From: UBA1952 sp965246785
GTDB lineage: Bacteria > Bacteroidota > Bacteroidia > Chitinophagales > Chitinophagaceae
Reading direction: 5' to 3'
Assembly: GCA_965246785.1 (NCBI GenBank)
Contig: CBDFFM010000004.1
Span: 1 to 64,000 of the forward strand
DNA length: 64,000 nt
The position numbers were made by a program, and so were the translations under genes. The number at the start of each line of letters is the position of its first letter. The first letter of the stretch is position 1. Below, one piece after another: positions 61,209 through 64,000 of the stretch. The notes below the pieces were generated by a model. The model saw only the letters and a list, made by a program, of their open reading frames with translations, did no database searches and was not told where the DNA came from.

Positions 61209-62003
61209 ATGAAATCTATTTTTACCCGCGCGGCGCTTCTGGTCATCTTGGCCGCCGCCGCCCTTCCTGCCAGCGCACAGTTTGATAAGTTCCCGGGCAT
61301 TATCAAGCAGTTGGAGGTTGGCTACGGCTACTCCGCGCTTACGGGCGATTATAAAATCCACACCGCTACTATCAATAGCCAAGGGAACCTGGCGGACACA
61401 ACGCTCCAGGAAAGCGTCAGCTCCAAAGCCGGAGTTACCTATACGTTCGGCACGTCTTTCCGCCTGAAGCAGCTTGGTACTAAGAGCACCTTCGCCATCG
61501 GTGTGGCGGCCATGTACAGCGGCTATTTATGGGATTTTCCGGTGCTCAGCACAACGAGCACTGGCGGGTCTAACTTCAGGTACACCTTTGGCGGGCCGGC
61601 GTTCAATGGCTTGGCGGTTACCGGCGGCGTTGCCATAACAGGTGATTTTAAGTTTGGCGTGGATGCGATGATGGACAAGCAATACCGCTGGGGCTGGACG
61701 GGCGGAATAGGCGTGCTCCCTTCTATCAACTTCACTTCCGACGCTGACCTGGATGCGCAATACAACTTCGGCGTGCAGCCGGTGATTAAGACGGAAGTGG
61801 CGCTGCGCGCGGGCATTGTAATGAAGCTGCGGCTGCAAGCAGCCTTCGGCAACCTTACTTTCTTAGATATTTCTTCCGGCTCGGATGCCGTGGGCTTCAA
61901 AACACAGACACAGCTTACCGGCAAGAGCAATTTTACGGTCTCTTACATCCTCATGCCTTTCTCCTGGATGTACAAGAAGAGCATGTGGTATAACAGTTAT
62001 TGA
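61209..62003 (+). CDS. Outer-membrane beta-barrel-like protein
   Basis: A 264-residue protein with a signal peptide (TRAALLVILAAAALPASAQ). Amphipathic strands rich in Gly, Thr and aromatics (QLEVGYGYSALTGDY, GVTYTFGTSFRLKQL, FGGPAFNGLAVTGGVAITGD, VALRAGIVMKLRLQAAFGN) suggest a barrel. The tail YKKSMWYNSY is aromatic. No known family can be named confidently. It stands alone, convergent with the SET gene. Confidence 0.7.
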   Translation: MKSIFTRAALLVILAAAALPASAQFDKFPGIIKQLEVGYGYSALTGDYKIHTATINSQGNLADTTLQESVSSKAGVTYTFGTSFRLKQLGTKSTFAIGVAAMYSGYLWDFPVLSTTSTGGSNFRYTFGGPAFNGLAVTGGVAITGDFKFGVDAMMDKQYRWGWTGGIGVLPSINFTSDADLDAQYNFGVQPVIKTEVALRAGIVMKLRLQAAFGNLTFLDISSGSDAVGFKTQTQLTGKSNFTVSYILMPFSWMYKKSMWYNSY

Positions 62004-62011
62004 TTTCGGAT

Positions 62012-62407
62012 TTACCGAACCTCAAACCACAATGGCGACTGGTCATTCCAGTCGCCATTGTAGTTAATGTATAGCTCTTCTCCGGCGAGTATGGGGCGGA
62101 CGGTCTTGATGTACATCATGCGCGCATCGTAGTCCATGAAATACTCGCAATTGGAGGCAAAGGAGTGATTGTACAGGGAGAGATAGCCAAGCGCGACGCA
62201 GCAGTCCTTCCGGCCTTCGGGCTGCCATTCGAAGATGTAGTCGTGCAGGAGCGTCTGATCTAAGCGCTTGCGGGCTTCTGCATCCATCACTATTACGGGT
62301 GAGCATTCTACGACCACATCTGCTTCCAGCGCAATACCGGTAAAGATGCCCATTCCCTTGTCAGGACTTTCGGCGGTATAAAGGCAGGGCAGGATGAAGG
62401 CTTCCAC
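62012..62407 (-). CDS. SET-domain protein
   Basis: A 131-residue protein almost wholly a SET domain: SPDKGMGIFTGIALEADVVV (opening), GYLSLYNHSFASNCEYF (the NHS motif, pseudoknot part) and ILAGEELYINYNGDW (C-terminal GEEL-Y motif). SET proteins are SAM-dependent lysine methyltransferases; bacterial targets of this short type are mostly unknown. The absence of extra domains suggests a stand-alone small methyltransferase. Confidence 0.85.
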   Translation of the reverse strand: MEAFILPCLYTAESPDKGMGIFTGIALEADVVVECSPVIVMDAEARKRLDQTLLHDYIFEWQPEGRKDCCVALGYLSLYNHSFASNCEYFMDYDARMMYIKTVRPILAGEELYINYNGDWNDQSPLWFEVR

Positions 62408-62497
62408 ATCGGCAAATTAAGCCGCCGCGCGCCGGGTGAGAAAACGGGGCACGGCTATACAGGGGTCGCCGCCTACTTTTGGCGCTTCATTCTCACC

Positions 62498-64000
62498 ATG
62501 CGCAGCATTTTACTCTCCCTCCTCTTCATTTCGGCTACCGCCGCCTTCGCTCAGCACAATCTCATTACCCTTGAAGACATCTGGCGCGACGGCACCTTCA
62601 CTGCCAAGTCCGTTCCGGGCTTCAACGCCTTGCCTGATGGCGAGCGTTATACCGAACTTATTGAGGAGGGCAGCGCCCACATCATTCGCGTAAAGACTTT
62701 GCGCGACGGGAAGGAAGCACGGGTGCTCTACAAGGGCAGCCTGCCCGTGGATGATTACGCATTGAGCGCCGACGGCCGCCGTATGCTCTTGCTCACGGAG
62801 AGCCAGAACATCTACCGCCGCTCCATACTTCATCACGTCTATGTATTGGATGTGAGTACTGGGAAAACAAGCCTGTTGGACTCCGCCAAAGTGCTTCACG
62901 CCGGCTTTTCGCCGGACGGCAATAAGGTCGCATTCGTGAAAGACAACAACCTTTTCTATAAAGACCTCCTCACCAATAAAGTCACCGCCATTACCACCGA
63001 TGGCTTGCCCAATCACATCATTAACGGCAACTGCGACTGGGTGTATGAGGAAGAATTTGAGTTCACGCAGGCATATCAATGGAGCCCCGACAGCAAGTAC
63101 ATCGCTTACTACCGCTTTGACGAAAGCGCCGTGCCGGAATACACCATGACCGTTTACGACAGCCTTTACCCGACGCCCTATAAGTACAAGTATCCCAAGG
63201 CCGGCGAGCGCAATTCCACCGTCACCATTCGTGCGTACAACATGGCCGATGGCAAGACAAGCCTGCTTAACATCCTCAAGCCCGCTGAGGATGCCGACAT
63301 CTACATTCCGCGCATAAAATGGGCCGCCGCGAGCAGCCTTTGCATCTATAAGCTCAACCGCCACCAGAATCACCTCAATCTCCTCCTCGCCGACCTTTCC
63401 AAGAACACCATTACTTCCATCTATGACGAGAAAAATGCCGCCTTCATTGAGATAGGCGACAACCTGCGCTTCCTTCAGGATGGCAAGAGCATGGTCTTCA
63501 CCTCCGAGGTGGATGGCTGGAATCACCTCTACGTCTGGGAGTGGGCCACGCAGCGCCTTACGAAGCTGACGAAGGGCGACTTTGATGTGGATGCGCTCAT
63601 TGATGTCAATGAGGGAGCCAAAACCGTTTACTACACCGCCGCGCAGGCTTCTCCGCTCCAGCGCCAGCTCTACGCCGTGGGCTATTCCGGCGAGGTGACG
63701 CGCTGCCTCACGCCCGATTCCGGCACCCACGCCATCACGCCCATTGAGGGCGCGAAGTATTTCCTCGACCGGTATTCCCGCCTCAACGTTCCGCCCGTGT
63801 ATCGCCTTATTGATGCGCAGGGCAAGCTCGTACGCACGCTGGAAGACAACGCCCGCCTTGCCGCGCGCATGAAAGAATATGCGCTTGGCAAGATGGAATT
63901 CACGCAGGTGAAGGGCGATTCCGGCGTCCTCCTCAACGCATGGCGCATCCTGCCGCCCGGCTTCGACGCGACGAAGAAATACCCCGTGCTCATGTACCAA
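62498..64000 (+). CDS. DPP-IV-like S9 peptidase, 5' part (cut by window edge)
   Basis: From ATG 62498 the frame is open to the window end (501 codons, no stop). Signal peptide MRSILLSLLFISATAAFAQ, then the DPP-IV N-terminal opening HNLITLEDIWRDGTF and propeller motifs: GFSPDGNKVAFVKDNNLFY, GNCDWVYEEEFEF with the substrate Glu pair, AYQWSPDSKYIAYYRFDES, EVDGWNHLYVWE, and GYSGEVTRCLT. The catalytic domain begins as RILPPGFDATKKYPVLMYQ and lies outside. The EE in VYEEEFEF is the N-terminus-recognition motif of true dipeptidyl peptidases, which the interrupted paralogue at 1772 (AVHRNEFGID) lacks in part. The antisense 496-codon frame is a shadow. Confidence 0.93.
   Translation, partial: MRSILLSLLFISATAAFAQHNLITLEDIWRDGTFTAKSVPGFNALPDGERYTELIEEGSAHIIRVKTLRDGKEARVLYKGSLPVDDYALSADGRRMLLLTESQNIYRRSILHHVYVLDVSTGKTSLLDSAKVLHAGFSPDGNKVAFVKDNNLFYKDLLTNKVTAITTDGLPNHIINGNCDWVYEEEFEFTQAYQWSPDSKYIAYYRFDESAVPEYTMTVYDSLYPTPYKYKYPKAGERNSTVTIRAYNMADGKTSLLNILKPAEDADIYIPRIKWAAASSLCIYKLNRHQNHLNLLLADLSKNTITSIYDEKNAAFIEIGDNLRFLQDGKSMVFTSEVDGWNHLYVWEWATQRLTKLTKGDFDVDALIDVNEGAKTVYYTAAQASPLQRQLYAVGYSGEVTRCLTPDSGTHAITPIEGAKYFLDRYSRLNVPPVYRLIDAQGKLVRTLEDNARLAARMKEYALGKMEFTQVKGDSGVLLNAWRILPPGFDATKKYPVLMYQ

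Noticed and set aside
62510..64000. Long minus-strand frame of 496 codons
   Set aside because: It is antisense to a clear DPP-IV-like gene with signal peptide and propeller motifs; its translation has no recognisable domain and no leader.

Overview
The window looks like chromosomal DNA of a Bacteroidota bacterium, most like the Chitinophagaceae and their relatives. This rests on C-terminal type IX secretion sorting domains on two large secreted proteins, Bacteroidota-type promoters (TAnnTTTG near -7), a short RpoD of the Bacteroidota kind, and many families typical of the phylum (DUF3127, DUF4836, DUF4142, PorT-like barrels, several S9 dipeptidyl peptidases). The DNA is moderately GC-rich. 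No phage, plasmid or CRISPR locus is visible. The only clear mobile element is one IS982-family insertion at about 21.0-22.1 kb.

Layout. 0-4 kb: end of an unknown gene, an alpha/beta hydrolase and an interrupted DPP-IV-like peptidase. 4.2-8.3 kb: a tight operon of D-Ala-D-Ala ligase, PASTA protein, type IX-secreted protein and rhodanese. 8.3-12.9 kb: an orphan oligopeptide permease subunit, then stress-type genes (DUF2383, DUF4142, GSP39-like SDR). 13-20.6 kb: S4 protein, lipoproteins, an SSB-like DUF3127 protein, a membrane glycosyltransferase, RpoD and tRNA-Met. 20.6-24.8 kb: interrupted thioesterase, IS982 element, FAH-family gene, ung and a deoxynucleoside kinase. 24.9-28.2 kb: a three-domain signalling or conflict-type protein followed closely by a Kef-type antiporter. 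28-43 kb: barrel protein, HflX, heptaheme cytochrome with TPRs, FtsK, two adenylate-forming ligases flanking a small ABC exporter pair, and an AsmA protein. 43-52 kb: S9 peptidase, lytic transglycosylase, penicillin acylase, a CDF transporter and an MBL hydrolase. 52-64 kb: interrupted M4 metalloprotease, geranylgeranyl-reductase-like enzyme, NudK, UvrA, barrel protein, SET protein and the start of another DPP-IV.

The most unusual feature is a set of at least four arrays of degenerate repeats with an almost exact 21-bp period. Their unit sequences are unrelated. Two are intergenic (about 1.52-1.74 kb and 13.0-13.16 kb). Two are inside conserved genes, exactly in frame: in the linker before the catalytic serine of the penicillin acylase, and as an insertion of about 70 residues in UvrA. 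Shorter arrays of 7, 8 and about 18 bp also occur, some inside genes; the 8-bp array has apparently replaced the start of the CDF transporter gene. REP-like inverted repeats lie at several gene ends.

Six genes carry one lesion each: two in-frame stops where Tyr is expected and four single-base frameshifts, mostly in short homopolymers. That density fits consensus errors in a draft or metagenome assembly at least as well as real decay, so these genes are described at full length with the lesion marked.
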